Source of the DNA: Antennarius striatus
Taxonomy: Eukaryota > Chordata > Actinopteri > Lophiiformes > Antennariidae
Length of the DNA stretch: 64,000 nt
Reading direction: 5' to 3'
Assembly: GCF_040054535.1 (NCBI RefSeq)
Contig: NC_090795.1
Location: forward strand, 3,137,501 to 3,201,500
Position 1 is the first letter of the stretch. Every line of letters starts with the position of its first letter. The notes under the pieces were generated by a model. It was not told the origin of the DNA, searched no databases, and saw only the letters and a program-made list of their open reading frames with translations. Positions 51,101 through 60,818 of the stretch are shown here, one piece after another. A program made the position numbers and the translations under genes.

Positions 51101-52065
51101 TCCACAGAGTAGGCCTAACCTTCGTTTTTTTTTTTTTTTTTTTTGACCTTACCGACAGCAGAATAGAATTGGCGTGGGAAAGGTTTGCCAGAGGTTAAAT
51201 TACCAATTCAATCGGTATCCGTTCGTCTTTGTGCTCGGCTTTGGAAAGGGAGTCCCTCTAAGCTCCCCAACAATACGCCTTTTATTAAAAAAATGACAGA
51301 AAAGCAAAATGAGGAATAATATGAAAAATGTATGTCATTTCCCTTTAGGTTTGGTAGAAATGGAGAACATGACGCATACATCCATATAAATATTAATTTA
51401 ACATATTTGAATCGTAAACCTTCGGTGCAGGGTTGAAACGCGCACTTAACGCGAACGCCGCAATTTGGAGGTTCCTGAGTCCCGCGAATCATCATCAGGA
51501 CATTTATTTGATACCTCAGTTATTACAATAATCCATTGCAACCCCCCCCCATTAAATGCATTCAATTCATTCACAACCACGTTTCAGTCACACTAACTTG
51601 AGAGGTTGGAGTCGTCTTTGAAGGTCACTTGGAAGGAATGTCCGTTGTTGAGAATGTCCATGCAGGTGGAGGGGTCGTACTTCAGGCTGAGCGGCTTCAG
51701 CCCCGCGTCGTAAGATGCAGCACCAGGCACGATGTCAATGGGAGACTGGCGGGGTCCGTTGGCGACTGGGAAGTTGTCAGCCCATTTGTCGGGTCCTAAA
51801 AAATAAAAAAAATCATAAAATAATGAGATCGTGATGGTTAAAGCGCGCAGCTTGGATGAAAGAAATTACGCGTGAGTGATGGAGAAAAAATTAACAAGAC
51901 ATCAATAAATGCGCATGAATTAAATCAGTGACAAGTGTTTCCATCCATCCAGCCCGCTGGTGCGACTGGTTTCATCCCAGTAATGCAACCTTTTTTTTTT
52001 TTTTTTTTTACATCATGGCGTTTATTACGCGCCTCACCGTTGTTTGCTGCGTATCCCCAAGACAT
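48131..52065 (-). CDS. ca2: Cytosolic alpha-carbonic anhydrase, CA2/cahz type (258 aa)
   Basis: Zinc enzyme that hydrates CO2 to bicarbonate and a proton; in fish such cytosolic forms act in red cells, gill and other tissues. Exons in transcript order: 52038-52065, 51598-51795, 50088-50206, 49846-49938, 49712-49774, 49473-49628, 48131-48250 (777 nt, 259 codons with stop). Lengths 198/119/93/63/156 are the classic alpha-CA pattern. Zinc ligands His92 and His94 (FHFHWG) and His117 (LHLVHW) correspond to human His94/96/119. His62 (NNGHSF) matches the proton-shuttle His64. Glu104 matches Glu106. [13 protein letters not shown] and DNYRPPQP are present. No signal peptide or membrane anchor. The next gene on the right is rbis, as beside the human CA13/CA1/CA3/CA2 cluster. 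Exact paralogue name is less certain than the family. Confidence 0.95.
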
Positions 52066-52166
52066 TGTTAAGGAGTGGTTGTGTTTCTATTTAGAGACGT
52101 GATCAGCCAAAGCGAGTCGTTCCCAAGTGCGGAGCTGCCAGTGTCCTCCACCTGACAGCTGCACGG

Positions 52167-52174
52167 CTTATATA
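52167..52174 (-). promoter_or_regulatory. TATA box of the carbonic anhydrase gene
   Basis: TATATAAG on the minus strand, about 100 bases upstream of the ATG at 52065, in a GC-richer stretch with a CAGCTG E-box just downstream (52155-52160). This is the usual TATA position for a start near 52140. Confidence 0.6.
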
Positions 52175-52267
52175 CGGTCCCCTGTGCGCGGCGCGGCTGT
52201 CAGAGCCCACATGATGTCCGCGCAATGACCGGGAGGAGTTACGACGCGCCGCAGCGCTGCGGATCGA

Positions 52268-52346
52268 TGATTCTCTCTCTCCCCCTCTCTTTTTCTTTGA
52301 CTCTCTCTTTGACTCTCTCTCTCTCTCTCTTTGACTCTCTCTCTCC
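52268..52346. repeat. (CT)n-rich pyrimidine tract
   Basis: Runs of CTCTCT with repeated TTTGACTCTCTCT, upstream of the carbonic anhydrase promoter. Confidence 0.85.
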
Positions 52347-52776
52347 TCTGCGGTAGCGGTGAGGTCGTCAAAGGCGTGCAGCTGTGTAATGAGCTGAGTG
52401 CTATACCGTCACCTAACGGGTTTAACACGCTTATAAACAAATGAAGTTAATTATTATAGGTCAACAGACGAGGTCAAAGGTGTTCGAGACCTAATGGATA
52501 AAAACACAGACCGCCTCATGCGTTCAGGTAGCGGAGACTTACCTGGAATTTAAAAAAAAAAAAAAGTATTAATCGCACTCTAAAGTTATTTATGTGCAAA
52601 ATTACGAGTTTCCGGTTTCTTAAATTTAGCGTGGTTCCTTTCAAGTCGTTCCTTTCATGTCCGTATTTCAGTTATACACCTGTCAGGAACGCAGCTGCGG
52701 TGATACCACAGCGCCACCTGCTGTTGGAAAATGAGACTAAAAGGCTTTATTGCATATCCAAGATAACAGTAAGAGG

Positions 52777-52835
52777 ATCCATCCATCCATCTTCAACCGC
52801 TTCCTCCCCTGTGGCGGGTCGCGGGGAGCTGGATC
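52777..52835 (+). repeat. Fragment of a common teleost interspersed repeat
   Basis: CCATCCATCCATCTTCAACC followed by CGCTTCC and GGGTCGCGGGGAGCTGGATC matches the head of the same fish repeat seen in degraded form at 33600-33840. Confidence 0.55.
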
Positions 52836-53020
52836 CTGTAATGGTCGGAAATTAAGATATTTTTGCGCTCCGTTTATCAAAAAAAAACCCTTAAAATAAA
52901 TTTTTTTTAGGTCTTGAAATTATATGAGGGGACTTTCTTTTCAGTTAATGGCACTGTACATTAACTCCACGGCTATATTAGTATTGTTATCTAATATACT
53001 TTTTACTACACTGTGGTAAT

Positions 53021-53084
53021 TTCATTCATTCATTCATTCATTCATTCATTCATTCATTCATTCATTCATTCATTCATTCATTCA
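53021..53084. repeat. (ATTC)n microsatellite
   Basis: About 16 tandem TTCA units. Confidence 0.96.
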
Positions 53085-53259
53085 TCTTCTTTTTCCACTG
53101 GCAAATTAACAAAGATCATGATATAAGATGTTCGATTCTAAATAAAATACACGAAAAACACTGTTTCACTTTTCAAGCTCGTAAATAAATGAGGATTTTC
53201 AGGATTTTCTCGTGAATAACTTCAATTGATCGTTCAGCTCAGCTGACCCTCCCTCCTCT

Positions 53260-53472
53260 GTCTCTGATTGGCTATCGTATTAGAAATCATGAATATGATT
53301 GGTTAAAGTGACTGTATATCAATCAATTTTAGCCAATCAGATGCATAGGAGGGCGGGTCGTTGGCCTTTTGGGACTGACATTGTTTTCCGTCGCTCCGAA
53401 ATGACGTCATGACAAAGCACGTTTGTAGCAGTACGTGAGGATATCAACAGGAAGTTTTCCTCTTCATTAAAG
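53260..53472 (+). promoter_or_regulatory. rbis promoter and untranslated first exon
   Basis: CCAAT-type boxes at 53267-53271, 53298-53302 (ATTGG) and 53333-53337 (CCAAT). A perfect palindromic CRE, ATGACGTCAT, lies at 53401-53410. No TATA box, as usual for a housekeeping gene. A donor-like AAAG|GTTTGT at 53472/53473 would end a non-coding first exon. Confidence 0.5.
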
Positions 53473-53813
53473 GTTTGTTTTGAGACTTGTTTTAAAAACT
53501 TAGTCCCTGTTGTTTCAAAATTATTGTGTGAAGATAATCCGCTTCACCAGATAACGATAAAAACAACGGTGACAGTTATTTGTGTACAGATATTCAAGCT
53601 AATCGCGAACTAGCAAACAGTTTGTCGTTGATTAGAGGAGAGAAATGAGACAAAACGAGCTGCTGCATAGCGGCTACATTCAGCTGTTATAAACGTTAAT
53701 GTAGCTCGAAATAAACTTAATGTCAACACAAGATAATACTTTGCTTCTTTGATATGATCTATAAGAATGGATGCTACATGGTTCCCTCTGATTTGTGTTC
53801 TTTTTCAGGAAAT

Positions 53814-54293
53814 ATGGGCAAGAATAAACAGAAAGGGAAAAAACACAAGAATGTCTTCCAAGTTGCAAAGAAACCCATGAAACACAAGCACAAAGCGAAG
53901 CCCGTCACAACAGCACTGAAACACGTAAGATCTCTCTCTTCTGTCCTTTTTTTACGATTTAAATTTTCCATTCATACTTTTTTTTTTTATTGTTTCACTT
54001 CATTAAATATCATTTCTGGCGTCACAGATCAACGCAGCAAAAAATGAGAAGGTGGAGAGCCTCAATCAGATGTTCACAGAAGTCCAGAGGGACGTGAAGA
54101 GCGTTTCAAAATCGGTTGCTCCTGAGCCGAAGAAGCAAAGCCAGGTACAGGTGTGAGTTTAAAATTCTCACCAACCGGAATTCAAAATTCTCTGGATGTG
54201 GTTATTAATCCTTTGTCTCTGTAGGTTGTCAGGGAGCCTCCTAAGGAATCGGTAAATGTCGACAATGCTGCTCAACTCTTCTCTCAGCTATAA
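53814..54293 (+). CDS. rbis: RBIS, ribosomal biogenesis factor (98 aa)
   Basis: Small basic nuclear protein known in human as C8orf59, implicated in ribosome biogenesis. Coding exons: 53814-53924, 54028-54144, 54225-54293 (37 + 39 + 22 residues). The N-terminal half is very lysine-rich (MGKNKQKGKKHKNVF), as for a nucleolar protein. The conserved patch KAKPVTT and the C-terminal PVNVDEA-like motif (SVNVDNAAQLF) match the human protein. The ATG is 6 bases into the exon after the acceptor at 53808. The human gene also lies next to the carbonic anhydrase cluster, which supports both calls. Confidence 0.92.
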
Positions 54294-54361
54294 TGGACTA
54301 TAATCAGACTGTTGTAAATTCCGAGGACTGATTGTGACGTCTCATGCAAATATCCATGGAG

Positions 54362-54367
54362 AATAAA
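54362..54367 (+). terminator. rbis poly(A) signal
   Basis: AATAAA 69 bases after the stop codon, giving a very short 3' UTR. Confidence 0.75.
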
Positions 54368-54399
54368 TACCTGAATGTAATTTATATTGTCTTTATATG

Positions 54400-57219
54400 C
54401 GATAGAAATGGAATAAACGGAGACGTGTGTGAAGTGTAATCTTGTTTCAGGATTTTATTCTGTTTTCTAATTGATGGATAATTTGTGTAGAAACATTTTC
54501 TGTGACTAAAGCTGCCTACAAAATATTTAGTGATGTTTTGTAAATATTAAAATGTATGAGATGTGTGCAATGGAAGATGATGTCAAGTTTATTCTAAACA
54601 TAAAATTTTCATTGAGTTTTGACAGGCAGTTGCAAGAATCCATGCATTTTGTTCATGCTTCAGATTCAGTATAAAGATCATCCTGACTGTATTATGTAGT
54701 GCTCACTTTTTAAAGGTTTAAATTAATCAGAATTTAAATATAAATCATTATCTCATCTGTGCAGATTAAAATTAGACTGGTTTTACAGATTCTAAGGTTC
54801 TGATTTTCCATTCCAAAAGCTCTTCTGGAGGTTTTGCACAATGATTTATCAAAGGAGTGCCCCTGAAGATGAAGTATGGATTTTCCGGTCCACCTAAGAG
54901 CCCTGAGCTCTTATCAGTATGCTGCTGCTGCATGCTCTAACAGCCTGGCTGATGGCTTGTCTCCGTGGCGACCTCAGACTGAGTTAGTTGGTCAGTAAAT
55001 CTGAACAGAGGCAAAAGCTAAGAGGAGGCTTGAAAAAAACGGACCATCACATGACCAAAATGACATTAAGGAAGAAGTATTCCTCTTTTTGATGATCTGT
55101 GACAGGAATAATTGATGGACGACATTTCATCCTAAAAGGAAAGGAAGAACTACTTGAAGCTGTGCTTAGAGAAAGAATAAGATAATGAACTAATTGTATC
55201 TGATAGTTGGTAAGCACCCACAAGCATTAAATCTGTCAAATAATCCAGAGATGGTATTTTAATTTCACATTTTATTATACCTGTATGTGAAAAGCATCTT
55301 TGGGTTTGCTTCACTAATGTAGGACAGAACAATGCTGAGTAAAGCTGAGGTGAAAATAATGAAGAAACAATAGTATAGCAAGAACATTGGGACATAAAGG
55401 ACGCTGAACGGCTCCTATCATGGCTGCCACACGTACTGCTACTTCTATCTTTGTTTTTTTACAAGCCACAGTGAAAAGTTTACATTTGCAATACATTTAC
55501 GGCCACATGGGGGCAGCAGAGATGAGCTAGAAATAAACCACACATTATCAAATCATAACCAATTATACACATCCAGACACCAGAGAGGAGCATCCTCATT
55601 CATTTTGATAATCAACATGTTCTATGTATGTACAATATATAAAACTCTTGTTTCACTCTAAAACATACAGTTAAGTATTAGCTGATAAATCCCCCAGTGT
55701 GTTTTAACTAATGGTGGGAAAACGTGTTCACCACTGCCAAAAATCAATCCTGTTTTAAATGGTGAAAATATTAAAGTTTTAATTAGCGGAAGTATTAGAT
55801 TTCATTCAGCGTTTGATGGAGGTGATAATCCCCTGTTGGTTCCTTCCATTGACACGACAGGTTTTAGCCAAAGGGGAGAGCAGCTTTAAAGTCTTCAGTG
55901 TGTTCCAGGTGAGCAGCGGGATGCGGCTGAAAAAGGGCGGCCAAACGCCTTTTAGCATCCATAAAAGACACCCCCCCCCCCAAAAAAAAGAAATAACCAC
56001 GGCAGAATCACAGGAAACATCAAGGAATATGACAGATCTGTCTGAAATGCATTCGACCGACGCCTTTGGGGCAGAGACATTTATTTCTAACACAGGGGAA
56101 GGATTTCGCTTTGCAAACGATTGGCATGGAGAGTGTAGCAGATGCAGTTTTGAGGTGTCAGGTGCGCCCCGCTGCGCTCCAGATGGCTGCACCACGACGC
56201 AGGCGGTGGGGTTGCACCGCCACACCCCCCAGGGGAGACGGATACCATGCCAGCACACGCACACATTGAATTTCAAATGTAATCTACGTGAGGCGGTAGG
56301 GGGTCGCTGGAACTGTGGCTGAGATGGATTTTGTCACTTTTTTTTTTTGGTTAGGAAAAGGAAATTCACTCATTGCCCTAAAAGTGATTCCTTTGATGCA
56401 CTTGAAACTGAAGAAGCCACTAATTGTGAAAGTGTTCGCCATGACTCACTGAGACTCAGTTAATGACGACGTGCTCTAAACGAGATCTTCATAAATTGAA
56501 TCTATTTTTTATTTTTTTTTTTTGAAGTGTGCCTTTAAAGAGAACAACTGAATCTGAGTCGTCGCTCGCTTAATTAAATGTAATTTGAAGTGACATTTTG
56601 GAAAAACCACCACAGTGGGAAATGTCCACAAGATGGTGCCCTGGATGGGTTTATCAATATGCACGGCCACAAGCGAGGACGTGTGCGTGTGCGTGTGCGT
56701 GTGCGTGTGACAGGATTGGGGGCACAAAGAGAGAGAGAGAGAGATGTTCGGCTTCCTGAATGCCAATAAGAAGCTGAAGGCCTGTTTGCGGTGAGCTTCT
56801 CTTGCAGCACAGCTGGGTTTTTTACTCCGACAGGATGAGACGTCAAAGGTCACGGCAGCAGGACTCTTCCCTGTGACAGAAATGAAAATCACTGTGTTTG
56901 TTCCAGAGAGGCGCCTGTGCAGAGGAAGACCTCGTCGTTTCTCAGAGCCTTGATGGTCCTACAGACTATAGTACAGCTACTTTTTCAGACATTTTGTCAT
57001 TGACAGGCAATAAAAGTGAAGATTTTTAATGTCTTTAAATTTATTTTCTGTGTTTAAATTTTATTTTCAGATCAGCTGAGCGATGTCTTTGAATGTGAAA
57101 ATAGAGAAAGGGCACAACGGATTCTCACTTGTTTACTGATATTAATTTAGACTTGATGTTTGCCGTTAGGAACATGAATAAAGGAAACTCTTCACAGACC
57201 AAAGTTACATTTTTTCTCC
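54400..57219. other. Intergenic, no gene seen
   Basis: No coding region recognised. Includes a C run at about 55971-55980 and a GTGTGC run at 56680-56708. The open frames at 55806-56322 on both strands lack similarity to a known family and look like chance. Confidence 0.55.
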
Positions 57220-57305
57220 TAATAAACCAAAAACAAGGTCGCATCGAAATCTGAAGACTGTTAAAGATCCGTTTCTAGCATCTAGAAGGTCATTGGATTA
57301 AGGGG
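57220..57305 (+). repeat. 86-base direct repeat, copy 1, left of the TTAGGG array
   Basis: Begins TAATAAACCAAAAACAAGG and ends TTGGATTAAGGGG. Copy 2 at 59371-59456 is the same length and differs at only about two positions (TAGAAGG versus TACTAGG). Confidence 0.95.
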
Positions 57306-59370
57306 TATGGGTTAGGTTTTAGGGTTAGGTTTAGGTTTAGGTTTAGGTTTAGGTTTAGGTTTAGGGTTAGGTTTAGGGTTAGGGTTGGGATTTGGGTTAG
57401 GGTTTAGGGTTAGGGTTAGGTTTGGGGTTAGGTTTAAGGTTAGGTTTAGGGTTAGCGTTAGGGTTAGGGTTGGGATTTGGGTTAGGGTTTAGGGTTAAGT
57501 TTAGGGTTAAGTTTAGGGTTAGGTTTAGGTTTAGGGTTAGGGTTAGGGTTGGGATTTGGGTTAGGGTTTAGGGTTAGGGTTGGGATTTGGGTTAGGGTTT
57601 AGGGTTGGGTTTAGGTTTAGGGTTAGGGTTGGGATTTGGGTTAGGGTTAGGTTTAGGGTTAGGGTTGGGATTTGGGTTAGGGTTTAGGGTCAGGGTTAGG
57701 TTTAGGGTTAGGGTTAGGGTTAGGGTTAGGGTTAGGGTTAGCGTTAGGGTTAGGGTTGGGATTTGGGTTAGGGTTTAGGGTTAAATTTAGGGTTAGGTTT
57801 AGGGTTAGGTTTAGGTTTAGGGTGAGGGTTGGGATTTGGGTTAGGGTTTAGGGTTAGGTTTAGGGTTAGGGTTGGGATTTGGGTTAGGGTTTAGGGTTAG
57901 GTTTAGGGTTAGGGTTGGGATTTGGGTTAGGGTTAGGTTTAGGGTTACGGTTGGGATTTGGGTTAGGTTTAGGGTTAGGGTTAGGTTTAGGGTTAGGGTT
58001 AGGGTTAGGGTTAGGGTTAGGGTTAGGGTTAGGGTTAGCGTTAGGGTTAGGGTTGGGATTTGGGTTAGGGTTTAGGGTTAAATTTAGGGTTAGGTTTAGG
58101 GTTAGGTTTAGGTTTAGGGTGAGGGTTGGGATTTGGGTTAGGGTTTAGGGTTAGGTTTAGGGTTAGGGTTGGGATTTGGGTTAGGGTTTAGGGTTAGGTT
58201 TAGGGTTAGGGTTGGGATTTGGGTTAGGGTTAGGTTTAGGGTTACGGTTGGGATTTGGGTTAGGTTTAGGGTTAGGGTTAGGTTTAGGGTTAGGGTTAGG
58301 GTTAGGGTTAGGGTTAGGGTTAGCGTTAGGGTTAGGGTTGGGATTTGGGTTAGGGTTTAGGGTTAAGTTTAGGGTTAGGTTTAGGTTTAGGGTTAGGGTT
58401 GGGATTTGGGTTAGGGTTTAGGGTTAGGTTTAGGGTTAGGGTTGGGATTTGGGTTAGGGTTTAGGGTTAGGTTTAGGTTTAGGGTCAGGGTTGGGATTTG
58501 GGTTAGGGTTACGTTTAGGGTTAGGGTTAGGGTTAGGGTTGGGATTTGGGTTAGGGTTAGGTTTAGGGTTAGGGTTGGGATTTGGGTTAGGGTTTAGGGT
58601 TAGGTTTAGGGTTAGGGTTAGAGTTAGCGTTAGGGTTAGGGTTGGGATTTGGGTTAGGGTTAGGTTTAGGGTTAGGGTTGGGATTTGGGTTAGGGTTTAG
58701 GGTTAGGTTTAGGGTTAGGGTTAGGGCTAGGGTTGGGATTTGGGTTAGGGTTTAGGGTTAGGTTTAGGGTTAGGGTTTAGGGTTAGGGTTAGGTTTAGGT
58801 TTAGGGTTTAGAGTTAGGGTTAGGGTAGGGTAATGTTTAGGGTTTAGGGTTAGCATTAGGGTTAGGGTTTAGGGTTAGGTTTAGGGTTAGGTTTTAGGTT
58901 TGGGGTTTGGGTTAGGGTTTAGGGTTAGGGTTTGGATTAGGGTTAGGTTTAGGGGTTGGGGTTAGGGTTAGGGGTTAGGGTTAGGAGTTAGGGTTTAGGG
59001 TAAAGGTTAGGTTTTAGGGTTAGGGTTAGGGTAGGGTTAGGGGTTAGGTTTAGGGTTTGGGTTTAGGTTTAGGGTTAGGGGTTAGGGTTTAGGGTTTAGG
59101 GTAAAGGTTAGGTTTTAGGGTTAGGGTAGGGTTAGGGGTTAGGTTTAGGGTTTAGGGTTAGGGTAGGGTTGGGGTTGGGGTTAGAGTTAGGGTTTAGGAT
59201 TAGGAATAGGGGCTAGGGTTAGGGGTTAGGGGTTAGGTTAGGGGAGGGTTAGGGTTAGGGTTAGGGTTAGGTTTAGGTTTAGGGTTGGGGTTGGGGTTAG
59301 GGTTTAGGGTTAGGGGTTAGGGGTTAGGGGTTAGGGTTAGGTTTATGGTTAGGTTTAGGGTTTAGGGTTA
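57306..59370 (+). repeat. Degenerate interstitial telomere-like (TTAGGG)n array
   Basis: About 2.06 kb of TTAGGG mixed with TTTAGGG, TTGGGA and TTTGGG variants on the plus strand. A higher-order pattern is visible: the rare variant TTAGCG recurs with its GCG at 57455, 57741, 58038, 58323 and 58627, a spacing of 285-304 bases. G-rich throughout, so quadruplex formation is likely. Confidence 0.95.
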
Positions 59371-59456
59371 TAATAAACCAAAAACAAGGTCGCATCGAAA
59401 TCTGAAGACTGTTAAAGATCCGTTTCTAGCATCTACTAGGTCATTGGATTAAGGGG
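59371..59456 (+). repeat. 86-base direct repeat, copy 2
   Basis: Near-identical to 57220-57305 and, like it, followed directly by TTAGGG-type repeats. Repeat unit plus array has therefore been duplicated. Confidence 0.95.
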
Positions 59457-59540
59457 TTAGGGTTTAGGGTTAGGGTTAGGTTTAGGGCTAGGGTTAGGGT
59501 TAGGTTTAGGGTTAGGGTTAGGTTTAGGGTTAGGGTTAAA
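59457..59540 (+). repeat. Short TTAGGG-type array
   Basis: About 84 bases of TTAGGG/TTTAGG repeats between the second 86-base repeat and the A/T-rich satellite. Confidence 0.9.
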
Positions 59541-60240
59541 TATTTTTAGACTGACCAACCTACTAAAAAAGAAAAAATTTTGCACAGACCGAAAAAAACA
59601 CCTTTTTGGATCGACTGACAAACAGACTGAAAATTTTTATTTAGACCAACTGACCGACCAGAAATTTTTGTCTAGACCGACTGAGGGACTGAACTGAAAA
59701 AACCCATTTCTTTAGACCGACCGACCAACCGAAAAAAAATTTTTTTAACCGACCAACTCATCGACCAAACAAAAAATTTTTTAGACTGATTGCCCGACCG
59801 AAAAAAATGTATTTAGACGGATTGACAGACCGAAAAATTTTTTAGACTGACCAACTGACCGACCGAAAAAAATTTTTTTAGACTGACCTACTGACCAAAA
59901 AAAAACAAAAACAATTTTTTAGACTGATCGACCGAAAAAATATTTTCAGACTGAGTGACTGAAAAATATTTTCTAGACTGACCGTCCAAAAAAAAAAAAG
60001 TTTTAGTCCGATCGACCGACCGGAAAATGAATTTTTCTAGAAGATCAACTGACTGATGAAAACAGATTTTAAGACCGACCGACTGACAGAAAAAAAATTT
60101 TTTAGACCGACTGACTGACCAAACAAAATTGGTTTGAGACCAACCACCGACCGAAAAAATTTTTTTAGACGATGGAATATTTATTTTTCTAGACTGACCA
60201 ACTGAATGACTCACCGACTGAAAAAAATTTTTTTTAGACT
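59541..60240. repeat. A/T-rich tandem satellite with GACTGACCGACCGA cores
   Basis: Roughly 20 irregular units of about 30-40 bases. Each has a core such as AGACTGACCGACCGA followed by AAAAAAATTTTTT. Units are diverged and of uneven length. It separates the TTAGGG and CCCTAA arrays. Confidence 0.85.
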
Positions 60241-60818
60241 CTAACCCTAAACCTAACCCCAAACCTAACCCCTTAGCCTATACCTAAACCTAACCCTAAC
60301 CAAAATCCTAACCTAAACCTAAACTTAATCCTTATCCCTACCCTAAAACTCACCCTAACCCAAACTCCAACCCTAAAACTAACTGTAACCCACTCTAACC
60401 CTAATCCTAAACCTATACCTAACTGTAACCCTAATCCTAACTCTAACTCTAACCCAACACTAACTAATCCTAACCCTAAACCTTATCCTAACCCTTACCT
60501 CAAACGTAGCCCTAAACTTAATCCTACCCCAAATCTAAATTTAACCCTATCCCTATCTCTAAACCTAATGCTAACCTAACCCAAACCTAACCCTAAACCT
60601 AATCCAAACTCTAAAACTAACCACATCTCTAACCCTAACCCTAAATTGATGGTCACTGGGCTGGGATTCCAAACCGAATGAGCATGACTCGTCCAGATGA
60701 GCTGCAGGACCACTCTAGGTGATCAGGCGGTGACCCTAACCCTAACACTAAACTAAATCTTTACCCAACCCTAACCCTAAATCTAATCCTAACCTAACCC
60801 AACCCTAAACCTAACCCT
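60241..60818 (-). repeat. Degenerate interstitial telomere-like (CCCTAA)n array, opposite orientation
   Basis: CCCTAA with CCTAAA, ACCCAA and other variants on the plus strand, i.e. TTAGGG on the minus strand. More degenerate than the left array. It is interrupted at about 60645-60731 by unique sequence. Confidence 0.9.
60645..60731. other. Unique insert within the CCCTAA array
   Basis: About 87 bases of non-repetitive sequence (TGATGGTCACTGGGCTGGG onward) with CCCTAA repeats on both sides. Origin unknown. Confidence 0.7.

Noticed and set aside
55806-56322. Overlapping open frames of 156 and 169 residues on opposite strands
   Set aside because: Neither resembles a known family; both run through a C-run and look like chance frames.
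57872-58700. Open frames encoding GLGLGF and RVRVRV repeat proteins
   Set aside because: They are translations of the TTAGGG-type array; no start context, no splice structure, and similar frames appear wherever the repeat does.
57306-60818. CRISPR array
   Set aside because: Repeats are contiguous telomere-type hexamers or satellite units without unique spacers, in a eukaryotic genome.
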